64,000 bases of DNA from Dichomitus squalens LYAD-421 SS1 (Eukaryota; Basidiomycota; Agaricomycetes; Polyporales; Polyporaceae): contig NW_006766887.1 of the NCBI RefSeq assembly GCF_000275845.1, positions 340,090 to 404,089 of the forward strand, in the 5' to 3' direction. How positions within the stretch are numbered: the stretch's first letter is position 1; every line of letters begins with the position of its first letter. Shown one piece after another: positions 32,738 through 44,891 of this stretch. A model generated the notes under the pieces. It was not told where the DNA came from. It saw nothing but the letters and a program-made list of their open reading frames with translations, and made no database searches. A program made the position numbers and the translations under genes.

Positions 32738-35700
32738 TCACGCTGCGCCTTGACGGGTCATAATGTAGAGTCTGAGGTCTTGCCACCCTGTGTACGTTAT
32801 GTATCAGTATCAGTATATTTCAATTCCCCCTGTTCTCCCGGGAGCAGCGCTGAAGCGCCGTGGAGAAATGGAAGGGGAAAGACACACACCTCCACCAACA
32901 CGGCACATGACCTTCTTGGTCGTGCCTTTGCCGGAGCGCGTCATCGTCGCAAGCTTGCAAGTGACAACCTTTCTTCCGAGCTGGTTCGAGAATGCGTACT
33001 GAGCCCGAACTTCCTCACCCTCCTTCGGGATTTGCTTGAGAGGCGGATCAATACGCTCGACGATCATGCTGTGCGGGATCGAGTTCACGATCGTCGCGAC
33101 CTCCATGTCGAGCGGGTCCCGGTGGTTGCCGGGAGCGTAATAGTGTACCGGCTCGCCATGCCAATCCGGGGTCTCTGCGCCGGCGCGGGACGAGGGGCGC
33201 GATGCAGGTGTGCGAGGAGATGTACCATCTCTGAAGCTGGAGGGTGGCGCCCGAGGTCGTGGGGTCATACGCGACAGGCCTTCTGGCGTCGCGGCGCGAG
33301 CAGCGGACCCGCAGAAGGAAATCGCACTGTCGGGGCGGTAAGACATTGCTGTGCCAGGCCGTGATGCGCCCTGAATGTGAACGCTCGGTATGGGGATCAT
33401 CGAACGGCTAGGGGGCCGAGCAGGGAAATTGTTGAGCTGCCCCGAGATTGACGTTGTGGGAGATAGTGCACGCGATGGGCTCGAGTTCGCAGAGGATACA
33501 GATGAGGATAGAGACCGGAGGTGGGTCGAAGGGGTGGGGATGTGACTAGGCGTCTTCGGACGAGTGCGCGGAGGTGAGACCGTTGTGGTGTCGAAGTAAG
33601 ACAGACCTGGCGTGTGTGAACGCGAAGGCGGGCGATACATAGAAAATGGTGTGGTCGAGGACTGAGCCGTAGAAGTTGATGTTACAGGCGACCACGGTCG
33701 AGAAGAGGCCATAGAACTTCGCGATAGACTCCGTTTGTACATCTGTGGAACAGGGGGTATATCGTCCGATGACATACGTGGCCGAGTAGAGGATACGGAG
33801 GGACGACGAGAGGACTGCTTGATCGTCGCAGAACGCTCGTCGGGCTGTACCTTTGTAGAGCTATTCCACGCTGGACGGTTCTTGAGCGTCGCATTCGCGT
33901 CCACCCCTCTCTTCGATGGTGAGTTGTCTGGGGTGAGACTAGCACTGTATTTGTGGGAGGGACGATCGGGTGTCGTTGGCGTGAGCGGCTGACCGCCATT
34001 GAGAAAGGTGAACATCGATGTCCTATGTCGCAGGGTGCGCGCGGGTTCTGAGGACGGCATTCGGGAAAGCGCAGGGCTCTTAGGTGGTAATGGAGTGACG
34101 TTGCCTGGAGAAGGCGACTTCGTTCCAGAAGCACCTTTGAGCTTGCGAGCGATCTTGCGGAACGGTGAGATGGATCGCGAGAGGGTGTTCGTGCTCGGTG
34201 AACGACCCTTCTTCTCGCCGCTCGGAGGGGTGACAAGATACCCGTTCTTAGACACCGACAAGTTACCCGAGTGGCTAGATCCTCCTGAACTCAAAGCCGA
34301 ATCGTTGGGGTGCAGGAAGAGCCGCCGCAAATGTTCCATATCGGAGTCCGTCCTTGATATCCGTTCCTTCAGGTTGCGCCAGCGCTGTGTGCACTCAGCA
34401 TGTCGTCGCAAACACTCGCCGTTCTTCGTGACACGATCTTGAACTCCTTTGTCAATGATGGACAGGACTTTTGTTGTAGCGGGCATATAATGCCTGATTC
34501 AGATTTGAATGATGGTGATGATACTGAGATAGAAGGGAACGCACTTTTTCTTCGCCTCAAATGACTCAAGAAGGGCTATGAACGTCTCGTAATTAAGCGA
34601 CGCTCTATCAGAGCGTCCCGATGACGAAGAATTGGATGCATTTAGGTTCTCGTCCAGTCCTCGTTTCTGCACCTGCCACATGAAGTCCTACCACCCAATT
34701 GATTAAATTCACATCCTGATCAAAGGGGTGGATGACCTCGTACCTGACATCGATTGACTGCCTTCTCCAGGCTGGACATCATGCCATCCGCCTGGTCCGT
34801 CACGGTGCGGAACACGGTCAACCACTTATCTTCCTTCAACTCTTCTCTCAAAACTTGGATGTCCTTCTGAACCGCCTCCCAATCTGCCAACAATGCTGCG
34901 TGGACACGCAGGATAGCCGCTTCTTCTTCCTGCTTAGGGTTAACCAACGTCGGCGTTTGTTCTGCACGACCCAAGAGAGGCTCCAGGGACTCGTTGACGG
35001 TCTTTATACCCGTCGCAACGGATGCAAGACGTTCGTCGAGGGCAGCCAGCGAGTGATCAACACTTGTGGCGTTGCTCACGTCGCCAGAGGACTGGGTCCT
35101 GTGTCGTAACTCTTGTATTTCTAGAACATTTATCAGTTCGAGCTATTCAACTAGATGTGATGATATCGGACGTCACTCCGTGACCGCTGAGGCATGTATA
35201 GACGGAGGAAGCTATGGTTGCCTACCGTTGATACATGCTCGGAGGCGGAGATGCGCCACTGCACCACGTCAGAAGTGAAACTACATACCGAAAATGCGAG
35301 TCTGAATATCCGAGATGGCGTAGGTGAGTTCCGTCATGTATTGTTGCGCCGCGAGGATCCGGAGATCCCTGCAACGCGTTCAGCAAACCTGCCTAGGACG
35401 TATAAAACGGTGGTCGTACTCTGTGCTCTTGTCCTTCCCCTTGAGCATCTGGGATACATTGGACATGATGGATGCGCGTTTGAAGGTGACGGTAGCGTCC
35501 TCTGGTGACATGGGCGGATGCGCGTCAATCGGGGTCTTGGGCAGCTACAAGCGAAAGCGTGGAGAACGTACCATCGTCGGCTCTACTCATTCGACCACTG
35601 CTGCTGGACGAGCTCGAGGTGGATGCTGCGGAGACAGATGACGATGGCGAGGGCGGGACGGAGGGCGATTGTGATACATGAGTGATAGAGTTTCTGGACG

Positions 35701-35752
35701 AGGACGAGAGTATGGTAGAAGACCGAGGAGACGTGAGAGTAAGAGAGACCAT
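32738..35752 (-). CDS. Kar9-like protein with C-terminal GAR (GAS2) microtubule-binding domain
   Basis: Seven exons in phase: 35752-35572, 35501-35420, 35368-35289, 35120-34744, 34687-34545, 34493-32890, 32787-32738, giving 838 aa. The N-terminal helical part (LDERLASVATGIKTVNESLE, WLTVFRTVTDQADGMMSSLE, KAVNRCQDF) resembles Kar9 (PF08580), which links actin-based transport to microtubule plus ends for spindle and nuclear positioning. A Ser/Pro/Arg-rich middle of about 400 residues is typical of EB1-binding proteins. The C-terminal 80 residues form a GAR domain (PF02187): IVNSIPHSMIVERI, GRKVVTCKLATM, KKVMCRVGGGWQDLRLYIM. The last exon is only 50 nt and was found because WQDL completes the GAR fold. 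ATG 35590 is an alternative start. One intron (35288-35121) is longer than usual. Confidence 0.84.
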
Positions 35753-36291
35753 AACAAGGAGCGAGACAGTAGAGTTGCAATAGCGAGAGCAGTGAACAGG
35801 GAACGCGATGCCAGGTCTGGAGTGAGAGATAGAAGAGAAAGATGGGACGCAGAGAATCGAGTGGACGAGGTTCGTGTGTGCCTTCAGAGGATCCGCCGGT
35901 TCGAACTAATGTCGCAAGTGATCCAGGAAGGGGGTATAGGCAACAAGTTGCGGGAAGAGACACGACGGATCCTCTGTTCGTCAACGACCAGCAGCGCTGC
36001 AAAGGAACAAAAGAGTCGGACAGTGGTCGTCGTAGGGGTGAGATGAGCAATGCCCAACCAGCCGCCCTAGCAGCGAGCGGTTACTTATCCACAGTAAAGC
36101 GTTCTAACAAGTCCACTATAGCATTTCATATTATGCGACTAACTCCGCTTAGCTTTCTATAATAACTCGCCAACAATCACTCCGTCGCCACATGACGGCG
36201 GCGGCACAGTCCGATAGGCTCAATACATGATATCAAGCAACCTGTTGTTCTCATCGTTGCGGCCAGTACAAGCAAACAACACGACAGGAGT
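35753..36291. other. Intergenic stretch between minus-strand genes
   Basis: Promoter side of the Kar9-like gene and 3' flank of CLR2. No supported gene. Confidence 0.4.
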
Positions 36292-39200
36292 TCACGAATC
36301 GACTACCATGGCTGCGTCATTGTCTCCTAGAATACCACTCCAGTTCACATCCGGCTTCGCTTCCGGAGGGTGCAACCTCTCTATCTTGGTTTCCTCCCAC
36401 CGCTCGCGGAACCGCTCCCGAGCTTGCTTGTCAGCCTCCTGCAGCATGATCACCCGCGAGGGTTTCCAGTGCCTCGGCTCCATCGACTGATGCACTCCGG
36501 GCAGCAGACCCTCCATCGCCCAGAGATGTCGGTTCTGGAAGTAACCGCCCTCGCTGTCAGCCATGTTCAAGGCTTCCTGGACCGTGTCGTGCATTTGCGG
36601 ATGGTAGAGAAGGCCGGGGTAGTACCGTCCGCTGATCAGACTGAGGTTAATGATTACCTCATGCCCCGGCTTCAGTATCGGTCTGAATCGGAAACCGTGC
36701 GGAGGCGGAGGAAGAGGGTACGGTGTCGAGAGTACAGGATGTGATAGCTGTGCGCTCAGGCTCCGCGCCTTCTTTGACTCCGCGGCGCCGGCGCCGGCAG
36801 CTGGAGATGTCTGCTCGAGGATGTTGGTGGCAGTCTCTGCTATGGGAACGGTGGGGTCGGGATTGGGAAGTGGCGGTGGCTTGAGAGGCGAGGGCTGCGT
36901 CATAATCGGCGGCGCGTTCGGGTCCTCAGAGTGCGGATGGTCTGATTCTGAGTATGTGTCAATACGCATTCCTTTGAGCAGGACGGTGCACCCACTCTCT
37001 GTAGACTCGCTAGCCTTGCCGTTACCCTTGTCTGTCTCGGTCGCCTCATGCGCCTTGTTCTCTTCAACCACTTCTTCCCAGTCGTGCTCGACCAACTCAT
37101 ATAACACCCCACTCGCCCGGCACTCCTTAGTGGTGCCATTCCCATCTGCAGCCGGAACGTCCACGATGAAGAGACCCTCCAGCACCATGAATAGCCCCTT
37201 CTCGCTAGCCCCGAGTTTGTCCATCGGTATCTCCGCGGCGGGCGGATTTTTATGCAACTCGGCCAGCGTCGACGCGGATGGCCCAGCTGGAGGGTAGATG
37301 ACGTCCGTGCCCTTCGGAGCGAACTGACACCGCGCGATTTTAAGCCGGACGAGCTCGTCCGTCCAGATCCGTTCCGTCCCCCACCACAGGCCCTGGAAAC
37401 GCGTTTGCTTGACGGAATACTGTGCGGGCGCGGCCGCGCGAGGGTGACGGCCGACCATGCTGATGCTCTCTGGTTCATGGACCTGCGCAGACGCTGAAGA
37501 GCTGGCGTTCTGGTTAAGAGACTGCTGAATGACGGAGTGCAAAGTCTCGGGCTGGGCTTGAGTCTGTGGACCAGTAGAAGAGGGATGAGAGGGTGAGTGA
37601 GGCCGCGAAGCAGACGCAGACTGTGATGGGGGCGGCACTACGAACGTGCATTCCCATTCGTCCGTAGGAAGCCAGTACAGCGCAAGGCTCGCAGCTATCT
37701 GAATGGCGAGAGTGAACGACGGCGAGGCGCGCTGGTACTTCGCGAAATACTCTTCGCCTTGCGGCTCCGGCTCCATGGGGTCGAAGAAGAACATGTTCTG
37801 TTCTAGTTCGCGATCCATATGCTCAATCGACACTGTCTGGAAGTAGTGGTTGAGTGATTCTTCGGCCCGGTTGAGAACGCTGTCAGATGGCGCGTAGGCC
37901 AGGTATGGCAGGACTTGCTCATCGATGACCAAGAAGTTCACGTGGGTGCCCAAAAGCTTCACCTTGTACTCGTAGTATTGCGAGACAGTCCAAGGCAGGA
38001 GACCTGGCGTCTCCACAGGGGCGGTTGCAAGCAACCCGGTCGCATCGGCGACAGGGGGGCTGCCAAGAGCGGGGTTACCGTCTGCGGCCTCGGCGTATAG
38101 GTGCGCCATGTCCACGTCGCCATCGACATGGGCCCGAGGGACCGACACTGTCTTGATATGAACGTCGTCGACGAGACCGGGCCAAAAGGAGATGTCCTCT
38201 TCAGGAGCCCGTCCACGAATGGGGGGAACAATCCTACACCAGATCAGCTCTCCCTTCCGAAACCATCGTGGTCGCTGGCCCTCTCCGTAGCTGAGGGAAG
38301 TGCGAATGTCGAGGTCTCGTTCGGGAGAAACGTATTGATCCGGCCCTACTAGCGTCTTGGGTGGCTTCGGAGCGCGGCGGACGGCAGCGTAAGGTTTCAC
38401 TACTGGCGGACGCTGCTGCTGTTGTGGGTCACGAAGCTCGCGTGGCTCTCGACGGGGCCGGGTGGTGCGGGATGATAGGGCACCAGGGACAGACGCAGAT
38501 CGACCCTGGGAAAGACCCATGTTGTCTGAGATGATACGTTGCGGCTGCTTGGTGCAGTACTTGCACAGGCAGTTTGCACGATTCATAGTCTCGTCCTGCA
38601 TCAACCACAAGGCGTGCGGTATGAACTCGTTAGTGGAGCGGAAACGATTGATATTGGTGGACCCTGGCAATCGTTGATCAGCATTCAGCTGGAGAACAAC
38701 CAGAGTCTAGGAGAACAGGCATGACCTGCGAATTCTGAGGACTATCTGCCCAGTACGAGTAGAAGAGACATTTGTTCAGCATGGCACATCTGCAGCAGTG
38801 ATGCGTGTGATGTAGGCCTGCCGCCGTGCGAAGGTAAACCTCCACGATTGATCTCATACACAAAACAAGCACATATAGGGTAGGACCCTCCGGGCAGTCC
38901 TGGCCACGGTGACCTGGGTTGCATTTCTGCTCCACCGTTCGGTAAGGAGTGTATGCATCCGGGCATCAATCAGTCGGGCTTGCGCCCCCCCTCAACTCGT
39001 CTGAACCACCTGCGCATAATATGGTTGAACGAGCTGGCACAGACCCACTGGCACCACCTCTAACACAGGCTGCCTGGGTAATCGTGTTCATAGCCTTCTG
39101 CGGGCGGGAGCTGTAGGCCGCCCCTCAAGCATCAATGAAGTTGTCATATTGCCAGTGATTTCTTTCCCAATGGGGTTCGTCGCGGGCGAGAGGGCTTCGC

Positions 39201-40062
39201 CCTCCCTTTGGCCTTCTCAACGCCGCTAGCGCAAGCAAAAGGGTGCCAGTGGTCCCTTGGGATCCACCTTCTACACTCACGGCAGGGATTCGGATGGTTC
39301 CAGCTGGAGAAAGGTCTCTGAACAGGGGAGGCGCGATAACCTATCCGTAGATGTGTGGCATTTCTGAATAAAAGTCTTTGAAGAACGACGGGCGGTTGCC
39401 TTTTGCGTCCCCATTTCTGGACTTTCCTCCATTGAAAACATCTGATCCCCTGCTGTGACTTGTAGACCTGAAACGCGAAACCACGCGAGCTGACACCCCC
39501 CCCCCACACAGGCTTGCATATACTGCAGAGTCCTGGACCGCTAGTGGCCAGAAATTATGCACATGAGACATCTCCATGTATGATCTCACTGAACAATGAA
39601 TGTGGACTCATCCTTGGGTCCCTTGTAGCCAACTGGCGGTGCTCCGAACGACTTGTGAGCGAACAAGTTTGCACACATACCGCAGAGATATGGGTCGTGT
39701 CGCGGCGCATTGGCCGGACCCTTATTGTGATCATATAGCTGGTATCCTTCTGGAAAGCTCTTCAAGACATACTTCGGGCCCTCTGATGATAGAACATAAT
39801 CAGTTTATATGCGCGAGATGATTCGGCTGTACTCACCAGGAAGCTGCATGCGGATGGCTAGCTGGGAGCCTACTGCAACACGCCACATGATTGAAAGGCT
39901 CTCATCCACGTCCACAGGCCTCATGTAGTTCACTTGGCCCTCACTATCCACGACCTTGGTCGTGTTCTTGGGCAGTGCAGCGGCACTTCCATCGCTACGC
40001 GGGAACTCGATCCATGACGGGTTCTCGGGAAGAGTACGGCCGCCGGGGTGTCTCCTGGACAT
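36292..40062 (-). CDS. CLR2: Clr2-like heterochromatin silencing factor (SHREC subunit)
   Basis: Three exons, 40062-39837, 39782-39681 and 38663-36292, giving 899 aa. In S. pombe, Clr2 is part of the Snf2/HDAC repressor SHREC that silences heterochromatin. The N-terminal Clr2 silencing domain (PF16761 type) is visible across exons: KYVLKSFPEGYQLYDHNKGP, YLCGSTNINRFRSTNEFIPH formed by the exon 2/3 junction, then ALWLMQDETMNRANCLCKYC with its Cys pairs. The C-terminal Clr2 domain follows: RPRWFRKGELIWCRIVPPIR, DISFWPGLVDDV, QYYEYKVKLLGTHVNFLVID, WWGTERIWTDELVRLKIARC, and HEVIINLSLISGRYYPGLLY. The intron 39680-38664 is 1,017 nt, far longer than any other here. No stops or frameshifts elsewhere. 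Confidence 0.87.
38664..39680 (-). other. 1,017-nt intron of CLR2
   Basis: Bounded by gtatgt and a ccag acceptor, in phase 1 on both sides. Other introns in the window are mostly 45-170 nt. No terminal inverted repeats or coding region were found inside. It contains a run of nine or more C at about 39498 (plus strand). Confidence 0.7.
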
Positions 40063-41355
40063 TCAGAAAGCAATTGAGACAGAGTAGCACGTAGCCTAGC
40101 TCAAGAGTGATAAAATGGAGGCAGACCGGGGAGCACAAGAAGGTGCGGCGGCATAACCGCCATCTCGAGCGTCGACCCTCGGTACGCCGGCGCTAACAGC
40201 CGTTCTCATGGGCGGGGAAGCAACGTGAGAGCAGCTTACATCAGCTAGAGGATATAACTTATTGGACTGCGTGACACCGAAGATGTTGACCGCTCCTCCC
40301 CGTCGCTCTCGGTGTGAATGCATCCTGTGTTTTTGATGGCTATACCGCTGCAATGCTCGACATCTTCATGTGTCACTGCTTTTCGACGTCGCCGCAATTA
40401 TCTACGTCTTATGCGGGCATACATTCCACCGCTTTGGCGTTAAACTGTGCGGCAAAATTACACGCGTTCACTTAGTGTTCGCTCGTCCCGCAGATCGTCC
40501 TATCTTCTGCTATAGACTGGATGTTTTGAAGGGGTGGGACATTCCTTCCTGTATGTTCCTCATTGTCCCGATCAGCAAAGACGATGACGCCGTTACAAGT
40601 TTGTCTGCACATGTATGATTTCTTCGCTGTAGGAAGATTGTCAAGTTTCTGCCGAACACTCTTCACTGCATGACTCCACGATCTCAATCCATGCAGTTCG
40701 CATTGAGCCAGCGAATATTGGCCCCCGGGGACCTGGCACGAAGCACGCGGCTCCTGTCAACGTGGAGACAGTAAGCTGGCTCCGGCACTGTCAGGTAAGT
40801 GGTGGTTTTCTTCCCATCGACATCAGACGTGCAAGCTAGATGTCCATCGGCTTTCAACAGTCCCGGTTCCGTTTGATACCATCAGCCTATAGCGATACCC
40901 TTCCACGCAGACTACCATTTTCTATACACAAATCCTACGTGCGAACCTTGAAGTTTGAAGCGTCAAGTCGATAAGGACGTGATTTTAGGTTCGTAGCGCC
41001 CCCACCAATTTTCGGCCGACTATCTGACTTCCTGCTGACCCATCGCGTAATGCAGCCGTGAAATCGTTGGAGAATACACATGAACTCATGGGAAATGCTC
41101 CTGTGAAGACCGATCGGCGTACATGGCAATGTTCTAGATGCATGCGCGATGGCGCATGCATGGTGGGTTTCGTTGCAGTCCCCTCTCACGCTGCTCAGTA
41201 TCTCCGCTCGGAGATAGCATGATTTATGTAGCAACGCTCAATTGTGGCTCTGAACACTAGCCACGAAGGAGGTACTTAAGGAACGACAACGATCCCTGGA
41301 TGGATAGCCTACACAGCTATTGCGTAGCTTACGCACACCATTCAACTCACTCGAT
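40063..41355. other. Gene-poor stretch of about 1.3 kb
   Basis: On the plus strand near 40690-40795 a short frame (NIGPRGPGTKHAAPVNVETV) ends at a gtaagt site and looks exon-like. No neighbours could be joined to it. Otherwise nothing supported. Confidence 0.3.
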
Positions 41356-42574
41356 ATGCCAGCCATCTCAACCGGCAATGTGCTCATGACCGGAACGAAT
41401 GGATTCGTCGGTTCATGGGCGCTGAAGGTGTTCCTCGAGTCAGGCTTCACTGTCAGAGCTCCCGTCCGTAGCGAAGGCAAAGCATCCTACCTAAAGAAGA
41501 TCTTTGGCGCATATAACGACAAGCTCGAGTTCGTAGTCATCCCAGATATCACGAAGGTACGTTGTTGCCTCTACCTCACTAACATCGCAAGTCGAGGAGA
41601 CTGATATGACATCCGTCATCGTCCACAATCCTCAGGAAGGAGCTTTCGACTCGGCCACTGTAGGCGTGGACGCGGTCGTTCATATCGCTTCCCCCGTAAC
41701 CCTCGACGCAAACCACCCGGACGAATGGATTATCCCTGCAGTCAACGGTACCCTCGGTGTCCTCCGCTCCGCTGCAAAAGTGCACTCGGTCCAGCGGGTC
41801 GTCTATATATCCTCCACCGCCGCCGTCATAGATCCGACCGCGACTGGGCCGAGAGTATACGACGAGAACGACTGGAACGAGCACGATGTGGGCACCTGTC
41901 AGAGGGAAGGCCGTGCGGCTCCTCAGGTCGTCAAGTATCGCGCAAGCAAAACACTCGCGGAGCGCAGCGCATGGGAATTTTGGAAAGAGAACAAGGAAAG
42001 GGGCGTGATCGGATGGGATCTGGTCTCGCTCTGTCCGCCTTGGGTCTTCGGGCCAGTCATCCACAAGCACGAGGGGGGCCCCAACGACATGAACGACTCG
42101 ACTAAGTTCATTTATGAGGCCGTCGTGAAGGGCCAATACTCGCCTGTTGAGTGAGTAGTTGATCCGACCGAGAGAACTCAGCAATGGGAGACACTGAAGT
42201 AATATTTGTAGCCTTGCGTTTATCGACGTACGCGACTTCGCGCAGGCGATCCTGCTCGCAGTCACTAAGCCGGCTGCGGGCGGTGAGAGGTTCATCGTTG
42301 CTGCTGCCCCATTCAGGTGGGAAGATCTCAGTGAGTACCTGAAGCAATGGCCTCTTGCCTGGCATGACGTGCTAACCACTTCGCAGTCATTACAGCGCAC
42401 GAACTTTCAGGGGGCAAGACGTATCCTCCTGTCGGGTCATACAATCCCGATGCTCCCTATATGGGAAGGACAAATGTGGCGAAGGCGAAGGCACTCCTCG
42501 GACTGGAGTATCGCACCCAGGAGGAGACGATCAAGGATCTGCTGAAAGAATATGAGGAGCGAGGGTGGCTCTAG
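41356..42574 (+). CDS. NAD(P)-dependent extended SDR, GRE2/dihydroflavonol reductase-like
   Basis: Four exons, 41356-41556, 41636-42150, 42212-42330, 42387-42574, giving 340 aa, the usual size of yeast Gre2 (342 aa). Members reduce aldehydes or ketones with NADPH in the cytosol. The Rossmann motif TGTNGFVGS is at residues 13-21. The catalytic pair is Tyr168 and Lys172 (YRASK), with Ser in VVYISSTAA near residue 126. Substrate-side text LVSLCPPWVFGP and LAFIDVRDFAQAILLAVTKP is typical. Every junction keeps phase and has canonical gt/ag. It is the only intact member of three related loci here; see 24390-25290 and 42857-43060. Substrate cannot be told from sequence. Confidence 0.9.
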
Positions 42575-42856
42575 ATCGGGAGAATAGTACATCATGCAAT
42601 GGGTCCGAACGACGGATGTTTCTACCCAACAGGTCAAAGTTATGTAATATGTTGTATGGTTAGAGTACGGGTAGCGTGTCATCGACCACCGATCATCTGA
42701 ACCCCCTAGGAATGGCAGACCAGGTAATTTGGTATGTACTATCTCCTTGGTCATTCGGCGGATGCGCCTGAAGCCAGCACTTCGGCCTGGTCTGGGGAAT
42801 TCACCGACCAACCTACTGCCCATTTCTAGTTCCCATTCCTTCGACGCAGATTTGAA

Positions 42857-43060
42857 TTCACAGCCGTCTCCAACGGAACGGTGCCCATGACCAGAGCCAC
42901 TAGGTTCCTCGGGTCGTGGACAGTGACGGCGTTCCTCGAAGCAGGCTGCTCCGCCGTCAGAGCGGCAGTACGTGCTGAGGGCAAGACGAGGCATCTCAGA
43001 AAGCTCTTTAGGAAATATGGCGACAAGCTCGAGTTCATCGTTATTCCGGTCATACTAAAT
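42857..43060 (+). pseudogene. Orphan copy of SDR exon 1
   Basis: 68 codons align one-to-one with exon 1 of the SDR gene just upstream, ending exactly where intron 1 would begin (next bases gtatcg). The start Met is lost, and the Rossmann motif TGTNGFVGS has become TRATRFLGS. The second half stays similar (KTRHLRKLFRKYGDKLEFIV). No later exons follow. Confidence 0.78.
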
Positions 43061-44268
43061 GTATCGTCATTTCGTTCACTCGCTTTCTGTGCACCGCCAG
43101 AAGATCGGATCTCACCTACATACCAGCGAACAAGAGTACCTAATGCGAGGAAGACATAACAAGCTTCAGCCAACGATACCACTCCATATTTTCTACCCGA
43201 ACGATCCTTACAGCGTCTGCAGGGGAAAGCCGCTACACAACGACCCCGTTCCCCGATTTCACAACATGCAAAACAAAGTATAGGCCATCCATAATATCAA
43301 GGGAGACGAAGGACAGAGCGGGCTTGCTGCGTGCGATGCGGACAGCGTTATTGTGCCACAGCCTGACGATGTTGGGTGGTACGGTCTTGAGATCCACAGG
43401 CGCGTCGTCGTCGCCATGGTTTTCTGCGAGCTCTTTCTATTGCACACGCAAGGCGAGGAAGGAGAGGCGGAGAAGAGGGCGATCCGAATGTGTCCTGTTC
43501 GCAACGGGTCAGCATCTGCGATATCCGCCGTATGTGGGCTCGTATTTCACGCATAGCAAACTGCTTCGTATTCGTCGGGTATGCCGCGTTTGCAGGGATG
43601 TCCAGGACGAAGGGGTGATGCCTACGGCCTCCGGGATCCGGGATTCGCAGAAGAGTTGGAAGAGCGCTCAGTTTTTGAACTCGACCTCGATGGTATCCGG
43701 CGTGAAGCAGGATGTGGGTCGGCGTGGCGCCAGAGACCACGGTGTGGAGGGGTGCAAGCGACTGGGGAATTAGATGGATGTCGCCGATGTTAACCTACCG
43801 CACGTGGCGTGTAAGCCCAAGAGCGTAAAGGAATGGCAGGTTCCCACTGAGATGATCAAGGCAGTGCAATCGTCATCGTCATCAATAGCTCTATTGCGGA
43901 TGTAGTCTTCCTGCCCAGATATCTTATTCCCCTCGATTCCCTGATAGTCCGTTAGGTCGAGATGCCGGAGTTTGGCGAAGGCAGAGAGGAGGATATCGGG
44001 ATCGAGGGCCGTGTCAAGATACCGAACCTACAGCGTATGCACGAGAGGGAAGCGACATGCGACTTCGTTAGGGGGGTCGACGTTCCGGAGATCGGCCCAC
44101 CAGACGGTGAGCTTTTTGAGGGAGCACCCGAAAGGTGCGAGGAAGTCGAAGAAAACGGGGGAGGTCTCCATCCCATCGTACCATAAGTGCACGTCCGCTT
44201 CTTCAATAGGGGCGACGATCCTAGGGAGGACCGATAGAGCGCGGAGTGCGCGGAGTCCAAACGAGGTC

Positions 44269-44276
44269 GTGCGCAG
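44269..44276. repeat. Left 8-bp target-site duplication
   Basis: GTGCGCAG, repeated exactly at 44884-44891. It fits the hAT target pattern nTnnnnAn. Confidence 0.85.
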
Positions 44277-44883
44277 TAGGGTAAAGTTTGAAAGTCGAAA
44301 TAATGAACCCGGTGTTTATTAACAGGTTATTAACATGTTAATTAACGGTTCAAAAGCCCAGGGGTCTATCAGCCCGGTTATATATTGTTCAAAAGTCCAG
44401 ATGGAGGCAATACATAGGTGTTTGAGCTGGAACCACACACTGCCAAAAACCTCCGTGAAGCACTAGTCTAAGACTTTGCTGATAAGCAAAATATACTAAC
44501 ATCATATGCAACTAGATATGGACGTTAACCTTGATCCGAGGTCCAGCGCCGAGAAGACAAGCAAGAAGAAGCTGATGACGAGCAATTCTTCAGGAATGCC
44601 TTGCACATGCTTTTTTGCAACCCGGATAATGGAGACAAGGATTCCGATGATGATAGTGTGGCAGATGGCAAGCCTAGCAAGATACTGGAGGGAGAAGGGA
44701 CGCATGGTGATCATCGATGGGATACGACTGTTAATAAACCACGGTGGTGTTAGAAAATGTTCTTAACAGTTAATAACACAAGAGTTAATAACAGTTATTA
44801 ATCCTGGTTAGAAACGGCCTGCTTCGAGCGCCTGTTCATAACTCTCTGTTCAAAACCGAATCCTTTTCTAACCATACCCTATA
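44277..44883. mobile_element. Non-autonomous hAT-like element, 607 bp
   Basis: The left end TAGGGTAAAGTTTGAAAG and the right end (reverse complement) TATAGGGTATGGTTAGAAAA match at TAGGGTA..GTT.GAAA, with two extra bases at the right tip. It is flanked by a perfect 8-bp duplication. YAGGG termini with 8-bp duplications are the hAT signature. The interior is AT-rich, unlike its surroundings, and rich in TTAATAAC-type motifs in both orientations near each end (about 44315-44345 and 44725-44805), like subterminal transposase-binding repeats. An 86-codon plus-strand frame at 44506-44766 has no transposase features. It depends on an enzyme from elsewhere if still mobile. Confidence 0.82.
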
Positions 44884-44891
44884 GTGCGCAG
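44884..44891. repeat. Right 8-bp target-site duplication
   Basis: Second copy of GTGCGCAG. Confidence 0.85.
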
